The position numbers and the translations under genes were made by a program. DNA of 64,000 nt, from the NCBI GenBank assembly GCA_963839095.1, contig CAWIUF010000064.1, positions 1 through 64,000 on the forward strand. Direction: 5' to 3'. This DNA comes from Palsa-504 sp963839095 (lineage in GTDB: Bacteria > Actinomycetota > Actinomycetes > Streptosporangiales > Streptosporangiaceae). Under the pieces are notes generated by a model that saw nothing but the letters and a program-made list of their open reading frames with translations, ran no database searches and was not told the origin of the DNA. Shown here piece by piece: positions 55,183 through 63,327 of the stretch. Positions within the stretch are counted from its first letter, which is position 1; every line of letters begins with the position of its first letter.

Positions 55183-56750
55183 TGCCGCACCGAACGGCCC
55201 GGGCCGATCTTGCGGCAGAACCCGTGGCGGACCAGGTCGTCGGCAATCTCCTGCGCCGCTATCTGCAGGCCGAGGAAGGTATCCACGCCGGGGAAGTAGC
55301 CGCCTAGCGTGCTGGCCCCCGATGCGTAGGCAACTCCGGTTCCGCTTCTGGTACCCCGGAGCTCGAAGGTGCGCTCGACGTCCAGGCGGCCGACCGGATT
55401 GCGTCCGGCACCGGAGTGCTCGAGCAGGTCGGCCAGGACCCGGTGCTCGGCGATATCGGCCTCGAGGCCGGTGCAGTCGATGACGAAATCGGCCGCGATC
55501 TCAGTCGGTCCCTGGGGGGTCTTGACCTGGGTGACAACCATTCCGTCGGCGCGGATCTTCATCTGATCGGCGGTGCCCTCGAGCACGTGATACCAGCCGG
55601 CCGCCCGGCCTGCGTTCATCTGCTGCTGCCAGCGTCGCCGCCAGGGCGTGTTGGTGCCGCCCATGAGCTTGTACGCCGCGGCCCGCTGCTCGCCCTCGAG
55701 GCGGCGCATTCTCGCCTTCAGCTGCCCGCCCCACACTGACTTCGGGTAGTTGAACCCCTGATACGCGAACCCGTTGCCGCCCTTGCGCCGCATCCACGGC
55801 CCGGGGCCGTGGGAGCCGGACACGTACGTGCGGAACAGGTGCACGATCTCGGTGGACAGCCCGTCGCGGGCCCGGTCATCCATCAGGCGCTGCAGCACCC
55901 GCGAGGACACGATCCCGCCCCCGCGGACCAGCACGACCCCGGGCTTGACGCGCAGCCGGTCGTAGACGTGCTCGTGGTCTTCGTAGGCGCTGACCACATG
56001 GTAGAAGTCCTGGTTCTCGGTGCGGAAGCTCTGCAGCTCGGGCAGGAACTTCAGGCCCGGGTACCCCACCGCTAGGTGCACGAACTGCGAACGGTAGGCG
56101 ACACGGCGGGCCGGTGTCGCGTCCGGCGGCGTCAAGATCGTGAAGTAGCCGCCGCCGCGGCGGCGGCGTACCATCCGGACCTGGCCATTGACCAGCATGT
56201 CGGCGTAGCTGATCCGCTTCGCCTCGCGCTCGAGGCCGGCGAACACCTGGCCGGCCCGCGGGGTGTAGTAGTCGGCCCAGATCGGCTCTACGAGCACCTG
56301 CAGCAGCGGCTTGAGGCTCCGGTCGCGGAACGCCTCGGCCAGCGCGTAGGAGGGGAAACCCCAGATATTGTCCGGCCGTGACGCGGAGTCGGAGCGGATG
56401 CGCTCCGGGCGGGGGATCTGGGATACGCGGGTCAGGTACTCATAGGTGCGCCAGGGCACGTCGATGTCCGACAGCACCCGGATCCGGTCGGTCGTGACCC
56501 CGGCGATCCGCAGGTAGTCGACCGTGACGAAGCTCCCCATGCCTCCGCCCACCGACACCAGCGGTACATCCACCACGGGAATCCCGGCCGCCGCGACCAT
56601 GGCGTCCGTCCACCAGTCGGACGCCAGGAGATCCTGGGTCAGGTCACCGCCGCCACCCGGCGGGGCCGGGCTCCCAGCCCGCGGGGCCGCTCTCCCGGAC
56701 CGCGTCGCCGCCTCCTGCGACCGCCGCGCGTACGCATCGCCAGCCATCAT
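55149..56750 (-). CDS. FAD/NAD(P)-binding flavoprotein, unknown substrate
   Basis: About 533 residues. The dinucleotide-binding loop is VDVPLVSVGGGMGSFVTVDYL, and the closing domain has FVIDCTGLEADIAEHR and GASTLGGYFPGVDTFLGLQIAAQEIADDL, as in FAD-dependent monooxygenase/oxidoreductase-like proteins. A long N-terminal tail (about 35 residues) is disordered. Start at ATG 56750 or 56747, right after GGGGGG. The GxGxxG is an unusual GGGMGS. It is the first gene of the five-gene operon running to 50512. Nothing shows the substrate. Confidence 0.8.
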   Translation of the reverse strand: MMAGDAYARRSQEAATRSGRAAPRAGSPAPPGGGGDLTQDLLASDWWTDAMVAAAGIPVVDVPLVSVGGGMGSFVTVDYLRIAGVTTDRIRVLSDIDVPWRTYEYLTRVSQIPRPERIRSDSASRPDNIWGFPSYALAEAFRDRSLKPLLQVLVEPIWADYYTPRAGQVFAGLEREAKRISYADMLVNGQVRMVRRRRGGGYFTILTPPDATPARRVAYRSQFVHLAVGYPGLKFLPELQSFRTENQDFYHVVSAYEDHEHVYDRLRVKPGVVLVRGGGIVSSRVLQRLMDDRARDGLSTEIVHLFRTYVSGSHGPGPWMRRKGGNGFAYQGFNYPKSVWGGQLKARMRRLEGEQRAAAYKLMGGTNTPWRRRWQQQMNAGRAAGWYHVLEGTADQMKIRADGMVVTQVKTPQGPTEIAADFVIDCTGLEADIAEHRVLADLLEHSGAGRNPVGRLDVERTFELRGTRSGTGVAYASGASTLGGYFPGVDTFLGLQIAAQEIADDLVRHGFCRKIGPGRSVRQWLRWVSGRQP

Positions 56751-56964
56751 CCCCCCAGCGCTTTCCCGCCCTGAAACCGCCACTATCCCGGGCCTCATGG
56801 CCGCCGCTGAGCCGGGTGATAAAGGAGATCGTAGTTGGATCAGCGCAGTCAGAAAAGATCTTGAACTGGGCGGCGCGGATGATTTCCGCCTATTAGTGCG
56901 CCCTGCCCGATAAATTCACGGCCGCCGCCCGCTGACCGGGCACCGCGGCCCGGCCGCTGGCGGC

Positions 56965-57632
56965 TCAGCTGGTGCGGCGCAGGCGGCGCTTGGCGAGGTC
57001 GTCGGTGTACCCGGCGGCGCCCGGCGGCACCGCCACCAGGCCGTCCTCGGCCCGGACGGCGGGCAGCACGGCCAGGTCGCCCTCCACCTCGCGCCAGACC
57101 CGGCCGAGCGCGATCCCGAACACGCCCTGGCCGCCCGCGAGCAGGTCGACCACCTCGTCGGCGGAGGTGCACTCGTACACGCTGACCCCGTCGCTCATCA
57201 GCGTCACCTGGGCCAGGTCGGCGCTACCGCGGTCGCGCAGGTGCTGGACCGCGGCCCGGATCTGCTGCAGCGAGATCCCCGTGTCGAGCAGGCGCTTGAC
57301 CACCTTGAGCACCAGGATGTCGCGGAAGCTGTACAGCCGCTGGGAGCCGGAGCCGTGCGCCGCGCGCACGCTCGGCTCGACCAGGCCGGTCCGGGCCCAG
57401 TAGTCGAGCTGACGGTAGGTGATCCCGGCCGCGGAGCAGGCCGTCGGCCCGCGGTAACCGACCTCGTCGGGAGCCGCACCGGATCGAGCGGACATCTCGG
57501 TCTGGGCCGGGACGCCGGGGTCACCGGGCAGGCCCGGGATCTCGCTGTCGTCGAACAGCGTGCCCTGCGGCCGGCGGCGGAGGGTCCGGTGCCTGGCACC
57601 CTGTCTCCGTCGTTACCCCTGGTTACCGCCAC
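56965..57632 (-). CDS. MerR-family regulator (Rv1830-like)
   Basis: About 220 residues: VGYRGPTACSAAGITYRQLDYWARTGLVEPSVR is the MerR winged helix, followed by LYSFRDILVLKVVKRLLDTGISLQQIRAAV and a C-terminal effector-like domain. GTG 57632, 4 nt after GGAGGT, gives an N terminus with GTLFDDSEIPG as in relatives; one frame break near 57570 precedes it. The order garA, ftsR, DUF151, this gene is conserved in mycobacteria. Relatives influence cell division and growth rate; the exact target is unknown. Confidence 0.85.
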
Positions 57633-57761
57633 GCCCACCTCCACGGGAGCTGACTACCCACGGTACTCGCACCGTAAGCCGCCCAGGCAGCGGCGTCAAC
57701 GACCCCAGGCGGCGCGTCGCGACATTCCGGCGGACCGGTGTCATACCCGGCACGCCGCCCG

Positions 57762-58232
57762 TCAGGTGGCGCGGCCGAAGTCCTCGGGCGAGATCGTGTC
57801 AAGAAATTCCCGGAACTTCTCGACCTCGTCCTCCTGCTCGTCGGGGATGGCCACGCCCGCCTCGTCCAGGATCTCGTCGCTGGCGAAGATCTGCGCGCCG
57901 GTGCGCAGCGCCAGCGCGATCGAGTCCGACGGGCGCGCGCTCACCTCGGCCCCGTTGGAGAAGACCAGGTCCGCGTAGAAGATCCCGTCCCGCAGCGCGG
58001 TGATGTTCACCGTGCGCAGCTGGACGTTAAGCACTTCGAGCACGTCACGGAAAAGATCGTGCGTGAGCGGACGAAGCGAAACCATGCCCTGCTGGGCGAA
58101 GGCGATCGCCGTCGCCTCGACTGCCCCGATCCAGATCGGCAGGTACCGATCCCCCTGCGCCTCTTTCAGCAAGACGATGGGGCTGTTCGATGGCATCTCG
58201 ACCCGGACGCCGATGACCTCCATCTGCCGCAC
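57762..58232 (-). CDS. DUF151/bifunctional nuclease family protein
   Basis: 156 residues: VIGVRVEMPSNSPIVLLKE, LPIWIGAVEATAIAFA, LRPLTHDLFRDVL and an acidic C terminus (DEQEDEVEKFREFLDTISPEDF). This is the DUF151 fold, with reported nuclease activity in plants and unclear function in bacteria. It is Rv1829-like by position. GTG 58232 overlaps the ftsR stop (TAGTG). Confidence 0.92.
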   Translation of the reverse strand: MRQMEVIGVRVEMPSNSPIVLLKEAQGDRYLPIWIGAVEATAIAFAQQGMVSLRPLTHDLFRDVLEVLNVQLRTVNITALRDGIFYADLVFSNGAEVSARPSDSIALALRTGAQIFASDEILDEAGVAIPDEQEDEVEKFREFLDTISPEDFGRAT

Positions 58233-59101
58233 TACAGCTCCGTCCTCACGTGCCTGGGGAACCTCTGCTGGCCACCACTCCCTTTGCCAAGGTACACCCG
58301 TAATCGCCCGGAGGCCGAGCGCAGCCCCCCGGCGACGGGCCCGCTGACAGGCACGGGGGCGTGCCTGATGGCATCCTGAGCGGCCCCGGAACCGGCCGCG
58401 CTCAGGGTTTCGAGTTCCAGGACACGGGCGTGCAGCGGGGCCGAGGCCAGCCCGGCCTCGGCCAGCGCGGACTCCATCAGCGTCGCGTGCAGCCGCAGGG
58501 TGAGGTCGGCGATCTGCCAGGCCGTCCGGGCCGCCGCGTCACGCGCGCCCGCGCCGCGCTGCCGCAGCTGGGGCGCCACGACCTGCTCGACCAGGTTGGC
58601 CTCGCGGTCGGCGGACGCCTTGACCGCACGCAGGTGCCGGGCCTGCACGCCGTACTGGCGCAGCGCGGCGACCGCCCTGGCCACCGCGAGCGCGTCGGCG
58701 CCGTACTGGCGGCCCACCCGGCGGATCAGGCCGTAATCCTCGAGCTCGGTGAGCTCCGCGTCGCTGATCTCGGCCGCGTCCAGCAGCTGGCGGCGGGTCA
58801 TATCGGCGGGCGCCCGGCCAGCCGCCTGCTGGCCGTCGGGCACCTCGGCGCCGTCGGCCAGCCGCTCCCTGATCACCCGCAGCGGCAGGTAGGAATCCCG
58901 CTGCATGGTCAGGATGTACCGCAGCCGCTCGATGTCGGCCGCGGAGAACCGGCGGTAGCCCGAACGCGACCTGGCCGGCTCGATCAGGCCCTCCGCCTCC
59001 AGGAAACGGATCTTGGACGTGCTGATGTCAGGGAACTCCGGCCGCAGCTGGGCGAGTACCTCGCCGATGCCGAACTGACCGCCCGCCTCCTGGGCGCTCA
59101 C
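58232..59101 (-). CDS. ftsR: FtsR-type MerR transcriptional regulator
   Basis: 289 residues. The N-terminal MerR domain reads FGIGEVLAQLRPEFPDISTSKIRFLEAEGLIEPARSRSGYRRFS. A second HTH-like part (LLDAAEISDAELTELEDYGLIRR) and a coiled C terminus follow. FtsR in Corynebacterium activates ftsZ transcription, and the mycobacterial homologue is Rv1828. Synteny with garA and DUF151 supports the assignment. Confidence 0.92.
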   Translation of the reverse strand: MSAQEAGGQFGIGEVLAQLRPEFPDISTSKIRFLEAEGLIEPARSRSGYRRFSAADIERLRYILTMQRDSYLPLRVIRERLADGAEVPDGQQAAGRAPADMTRRQLLDAAEISDAELTELEDYGLIRRVGRQYGADALAVARAVAALRQYGVQARHLRAVKASADREANLVEQVVAPQLRQRGAGARDAAARTAWQIADLTLRLHATLMESALAEAGLASAPLHARVLELETLSAAGSGAAQDAIRHAPVPVSGPVAGGLRSASGRLRVYLGKGSGGQQRFPRHVRTEL

Positions 59102-59143
59102 GCGGTATCCCCGCGGGCCGGGAAAGCCTGGGCCCGCACGTGC

Positions 59144-59743
59144 CTACGCATAGTCCTGGGCGCCTCTGCCGCGCCGGTCGGCAGAAGGCGTCCTCGGGTC
59201 CGGCCCGACATCCTGGCTGGTCAGGAACAGCAGCCGGAACTTGCCGATCTGCACCTCGTCCCCGCCGGCCAGCTCGGCCTCCTCGATGCGCTCCCGGTTC
59301 ACGTACGTGCCGTTGAGGCTGCCCACGTCGCGGACGGTGAACCGGGCACCATGCCGGTAGAACTCGGCGTGCCGCCGGGACACGGTCACGTCATCGAGGA
59401 AGATGTGACTGTCCGGATGACGCCCGGCCGTGGTCAGCTCGCCGTCGAGCCGGAACCGGCTGCCCGCGTTGGGACCGCGCATGACCAGGAGCAGCGCGCT
59501 CCCGGGCGGCAGCGCGCCGAACGCCGCGGAGTCCGGGAAGAGATCTTCGCCGAGATCATCCTCGGTCCGGCCCAGCGAGATCGTCGAGGTGGTCTCGCCC
59601 GGGCGCTCGCCGGGACCAGCCGGGCCGGCCGGCATCCCGGATCCGGGCGGTACCGGCGCGCTCAGCTGGGTCCCGCAGTACGAGCAGAACCTGGCCCCGT
59701 CGGGATTCGGCCGGCCGCACCGGGCGCAGTAGACGCGTGGCAT
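59144..59743 (-). CDS. garA: GarA/OdhI-type FHA regulator with zinc ribbon
   Basis: 199 residues. A zinc ribbon (CARCGRPNPDGARFCSYCG) opens the protein, then the phosphorylation motif GETTSTISLGR and a C-terminal FHA domain (TTAGRHPDSHIFLDDVTVSRRHAEF, VGSLNGTYVNRE). GarA/OdhI binds 2-oxoglutarate dehydrogenase and glutamate enzymes; kinase phosphorylation of ETTS makes it bind its own FHA domain and release them. Start ATG 59743 begins the ribbon; a longer in-frame extension to 59914 lacks coding character. Confidence 0.93.
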   Translation of the reverse strand: MPRVYCARCGRPNPDGARFCSYCGTQLSAPVPPGSGMPAGPAGPGERPGETTSTISLGRTEDDLGEDLFPDSAAFGALPPGSALLLVMRGPNAGSRFRLDGELTTAGRHPDSHIFLDDVTVSRRHAEFYRHGARFTVRDVGSLNGTYVNRERIEEAELAGGDEVQIGKFRLLFLTSQDVGPDPRTPSADRRGRGAQDYA

Positions 59744-60153
59744 AGCCCCGCTCGGCCTCCCCTGGTCGTACTCGTCTTCTTCGAGCGATTCAGCCCACGG
59801 TACGCGAGAGGGGGCAGGACGGTCCATGCGCCACGCGAACAGCCCGCGCCGTCCGCGCCGGCTATTTTCGCCGCGACGCTTCCGCCACACCGCCGAATCA
59901 CCTCCGCCGTGCACCCGCGCCCTGCACTATTGCCCTGCCCGGGCCCGTCGCCGGGTCCGTCCCGGCGGGCGGCGGCCGCCGGGCGAATCGCAATGCGCGC
60001 GATTCTCTCACATCCGCGGAAAACGCGTGGGTCGGCGTCTTTCGCTCGCGTGAGGACACAGCTTACCTGGCCGCAGCGTGAATATCCGGGGACCTAACCG
60101 CAGTATCCAGGACAGCGGCAGGTTACCGCCAGCCCCTGGCCCGCGAGCTTTCC
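59744..60153. other. intergenic region upstream of garA
   Basis: 410 bp between the guanylyltransferase fusion stop and garA. An in-frame extension of garA covers part of it but is Arg-rich and lacks a start with an RBS. No conserved RNA is recognised. Candidate promoter elements for garA are not distinct. The GC-rich inverted segment near 59945-59980 (GGGCCCGTCGCCGGGTCC...CGGCGGGC) may fold but is not convincing. Confidence 0.5.
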
Positions 60154-62652
60154 TCAGCGTCCTGCCTGCTCAACCACCGTAGCCCACTCCTCGAGCAGCA
60201 GCTGGGCGGTGTCGGCGTCGTTTCCCTCCGCCCACAAGTTGGTGACCGCGTCGGCCGGGTCGGGCAGCACGAGCACCCAGCCGCGGTCACGCTCGATCAC
60301 CCGCACGCCGTCGGTGGTGTCGATCTCGTGGTCGCCGGCCGCTTCGATCACCGTGCGCATGACGCCGCCCTTGGCCGCCCACGGCGTCGGGACGGACCGG
60401 CGGAGCAGGTGCGCGACCGGGATCCTGGCGTCGATCTGGCTCAGCGTCAGCCGGGTCCGCGCGACCAGGCCCAGCAGCCGGACGAAGGCCGCGATGCCGT
60501 CGACGGTCCGGGCGCACTCCGGCACCACGAACCCGCCGTGGCCGTCGGCCGCGAAGATGACGTCATCCTGGGCCGCGGCCAGCGTCAGCGCGTGCATGGT
60601 GGTGGGCGTCCACTCCACCTGGACGCCGTGGAACCGGCACACCTGCTCGGCCACCCGGGTCGTGGTCACCGGCAGCGCGACGCGGCCCCGCTTGCGCTCG
60701 GCGGCGACCAGGTCGAGCACCGCCAGCAGGGCGCGGTCCTCGCTGACCAGCTCGCCCTTCTCGTCCACGAGCTGGATCCGCTCCCCCACCGGGTCGAACC
60801 TGACGCCGAACGCCGCCTTGGACGAGGACACCACGTCGGCCAGCCGCTGCAGGCCCGCGCGCTGCTGGGCGACGGTCTCGGTCGGCGACACCTCGTCCAG
60901 CCGGTTGTTCAGGGTGAGCACGTCCACCCCGATGGTGCCCAGCAGGCTGGGCAGCACCAGCGACGCGGTGCCGCCCGCGCAGTCCGCCACCACCTTCAGC
61001 CCGGCCTCGCGCACGCCGCTCATGTCGACGCAGCGGATCAGCTCCCGGGTGTAGGACTCCACGACCCGGGGCGGGTAGCTGAGCTCGGCGATCTCGCCCG
61101 GGAAGGCCCGCCGGAACTCCTGCCGGGAGAAGACCCGCTCCAGCTTGCGCTGATCGGCCTGGGACAGCTCGGCGCCCCGCTCGTCCAGGAAGATGATGTC
61201 GACCGACTGCGGGTCCCCCGGCGTGGTGCGCAGCGCGATCCCGCCGCTGTAGTGGTCCCTGGCGGTCTCGTACCTGGCCACCGGCAGCGGCTGGGCCTCC
61301 AGGTCCACCACGTTGATGGCGCTGGCGTTGAGCGCGCCCTGCACGGCCCGCTTGAGCGTGCGGGCGGCCCGGGACACGTCCCGGGAGGTGGTGACGGTGG
61401 AGCCCTTCCGCAGCATGGTGGCGTACGCGCTGGCCAGCCGGACCGCGAGTTCCGGGGTGACCTCCACGTTGACGAGGCCGGATACGCCGCGCGGGCCGAA
61501 CAGCGTGCGCTGGCCCCGGGATTCCCAGATGACGCTGGTGTTGACCACCGCGCCGGCCTCGATGGTCTTGAACGGGTAGACCTTCACCCCGGCGGACAGG
61601 TAGGCCTCGGGCTCGATCACGCACTCGTCCCCGACGACGGCGCCCTCCTCGATCCTGGCCAGCCGCATCACGTCGGTGTTCTTGCCGATCACGCAGCCGC
61701 GCAAGGTCACGCCCTGGCCGACGTAGACGTTGTTGTGCACCACGGCGCGGTGCAGGAAGGCGCCCTCCTTGACCACCACGTTGCTGCCGATCACGGTGTA
61801 CTCGCGCAGGTGCGCGCCCGCCTCGATCTTGGCGTAGTCGCCGATGCACAGCGGGCCGGTGAGGACCGCGTCGGTGTCGACCTCGGCGCCGGGGGCGACC
61901 CAGACGCCGGGCGAGACCTCGAAGCCGGCGATGTCGGTCTGGACCCGCCGGGCCAGCACGTCGGCCTGGGCCTTGAGGTAGCTCTCGTGGGTGCCGACGT
62001 CCTCCCAGTAGCTGTCCGAGACGTAGCCGTACAGCGGCGCCCCGCGGGCGAGCAGCTTCGGGAAGACGTCACCGGACCAGTCCACCGCCTCGCCCGGCGG
62101 CACCTCGGCGAGCACCTCGGGCTCCATCACGTACAGGCCGGTGTTGACCGTGTCCGAGAACACCTGGCCCCAGGTGGGCTTCTCCAGGAACCGCTGGATC
62201 TGGCCGTCCTCCTGGGTGATCACGATGCCGAACTCGAGCGGGTCCGGCACCTTGGCCAGCGCCACCGTGACCAGCGCGCCCTTGTCCTTGTGGAAGCGGA
62301 CCAGGTCGGTGAGGTCCATGTCGGTGAGGGCATCGCCGGAGATGACGAGGAAGGGCTCGTCCCGCAGCGCCTCCCCGGCGTTCCGCACGCTGCCCGCGGT
62401 CCCGAGCGGCATCTCCTCGGTGGCGTACTGCAGGCTCATCCCGAACTCCTCGCCGTCGCCGAAGTAGTTCCGGACGAGGGCGGCGAGGAACTGGACGGTC
62501 ACCACCGTCTCGTCGAAGCCGTGCCGCTTGAGCAGCCGCAGCACGTGCTCCATGATCGGGCGGTTGGCCACGGGCAGCAGCGGCTTGGGCTGGTTCGCGG
62601 TCATCGGCCGCAGGCGCGTCCCCTCGCCCCCTGCCATGACGACGGCCTTCAA
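60154..62652 (-). CDS. mannose-1-phosphate guanylyltransferase-like / phosphomannomutase-like fusion
   Basis: 832 residues. Residues 1-240 are a nucleotidyltransferase (KAVVMAGGEGTRLRPMT, VISGDALTDMDLTDLVRFH). Residues 240-370 hold left-handed beta-helix hexapeptides (PLCIGDYAKIEAGAHLREYTVIG). From ~380 on is a phosphohexomutase-like domain (VTTSRDVSRAARTLKRAVQGAL). The metal loop DGDxDR is replaced by FDPVGERIQ, so mutase activity is doubtful. It would supply GDP-mannose or act in sugar-nucleotide regulation. Start TTG 62652. The frame is intact. Confidence 0.88.
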   Translation of the reverse strand: MKAVVMAGGEGTRLRPMTANQPKPLLPVANRPIMEHVLRLLKRHGFDETVVTVQFLAALVRNYFGDGEEFGMSLQYATEEMPLGTAGSVRNAGEALRDEPFLVISGDALTDMDLTDLVRFHKDKGALVTVALAKVPDPLEFGIVITQEDGQIQRFLEKPTWGQVFSDTVNTGLYVMEPEVLAEVPPGEAVDWSGDVFPKLLARGAPLYGYVSDSYWEDVGTHESYLKAQADVLARRVQTDIAGFEVSPGVWVAPGAEVDTDAVLTGPLCIGDYAKIEAGAHLREYTVIGSNVVVKEGAFLHRAVVHNNVYVGQGVTLRGCVIGKNTDVMRLARIEEGAVVGDECVIEPEAYLSAGVKVYPFKTIEAGAVVNTSVIWESRGQRTLFGPRGVSGLVNVEVTPELAVRLASAYATMLRKGSTVTTSRDVSRAARTLKRAVQGALNASAINVVDLEAQPLPVARYETARDHYSGGIALRTTPGDPQSVDIIFLDERGAELSQADQRKLERVFSRQEFRRAFPGEIAELSYPPRVVESYTRELIRCVDMSGVREAGLKVVADCAGGTASLVLPSLLGTIGVDVLTLNNRLDEVSPTETVAQQRAGLQRLADVVSSSKAAFGVRFDPVGERIQLVDEKGELVSEDRALLAVLDLVAAERKRGRVALPVTTTRVAEQVCRFHGVQVEWTPTTMHALTLAAAQDDVIFAADGHGGFVVPECARTVDGIAAFVRLLGLVARTRLTLSQIDARIPVAHLLRRSVPTPWAAKGGVMRTVIEAAGDHEIDTTDGVRVIERDRGWVLVLPDPADAVTNLWAEGNDADTAQLLLEEWATVVEQAGR

Positions 62653-62709
62653 TGGCTTTGCGGCTCCTTTCCGGTTTCCGCCATTATGTGCACCCCGTCA
62701 CGGGCGGAA

Positions 62710-63306
62710 TCAAGGACGCGCGTTGTCACCTAACGAAGTTGCAGTGTCACCGATCAGGCTCTTGACCTGGCTCAGGTACAGCATCGCGGCCCACCAGTAC
62801 AGGACAGTTCCCCAGGTCGCAAAGGCCCAGCCTAGTATCCGGGCCAGCGTCCCGCCCCACCCGGGGTGATCGCCAAGAAAGAGCAAGGGAAACGCATAAA
62901 GCAAGCAAAGAGTGGCGCCCTTGCCGACGAAGCTGACCTGGAGGGTGCCGAACCCGGCCCGCCGCCGCAGCGTCGCGAGCGCGGCACCGACGGTGATCTC
63001 GCGCAGGGCCAGGACGGCGACCAGCCACCACGGGATGATGCCGCGCACCGCCAGCGCGACGATGGTGGCCGCGATGTACAGCCGGTCCGCGGCGGGGTCG
63101 AGCAGCTGGCCGAGCCTGCTGGTCTGGTTGAGCGCGCGGGCGATCTTGCCGTCCAGCCAGTCGGAGATGCCGGCCGCCATGAGCACGCCCACCGCCCAGT
63201 AGTCGGCCGTCGCGCTGCGCGGGCCCAGCACCAGCCACAGGAAGAGCGGCACGCCGGCTAGCCGCAGCGCGCTGATCCCGTTCGGGATCGTCAGGACCCG
63301 GTCCAC
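62710..63306 (-). CDS. CDP-alcohol phosphatidyltransferase
   Basis: 198 residues with the family signature SDWLDGKIARALNQTSRLGQLLDPAADR (DG-x2-AR-x8-G-x3-D-x3-D) and about five transmembrane helices. It joins a CDP-diacylglycerol to a small alcohol in phospholipid synthesis, e.g. phosphatidylglycerol phosphate or an inositol/cardiolipin lipid. GTG 63306 is only 21 bp from the divergent prfC start. A GATACT box 8 bp upstream of GTG suggests a leaderless mRNA. Confidence 0.92.
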   Translation of the reverse strand: MDRVLTIPNGISALRLAGVPLFLWLVLGPRSATADYWAVGVLMAAGISDWLDGKIARALNQTSRLGQLLDPAADRLYIAATIVALAVRGIIPWWLVAVLALREITVGAALATLRRRAGFGTLQVSFVGKGATLCLLYAFPLLFLGDHPGWGGTLARILGWAFATWGTVLYWWAAMLYLSQVKSLIGDTATSLGDNARP

Positions 63307-63327
63307 GGACCCAGTATCCTGGAGGAA

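Noticed and set aside
59744..59914. N-terminal extension of garA
   Set aside because: In frame but Arg-rich with no RBS; the zinc ribbon starts cleanly at ATG 59743.
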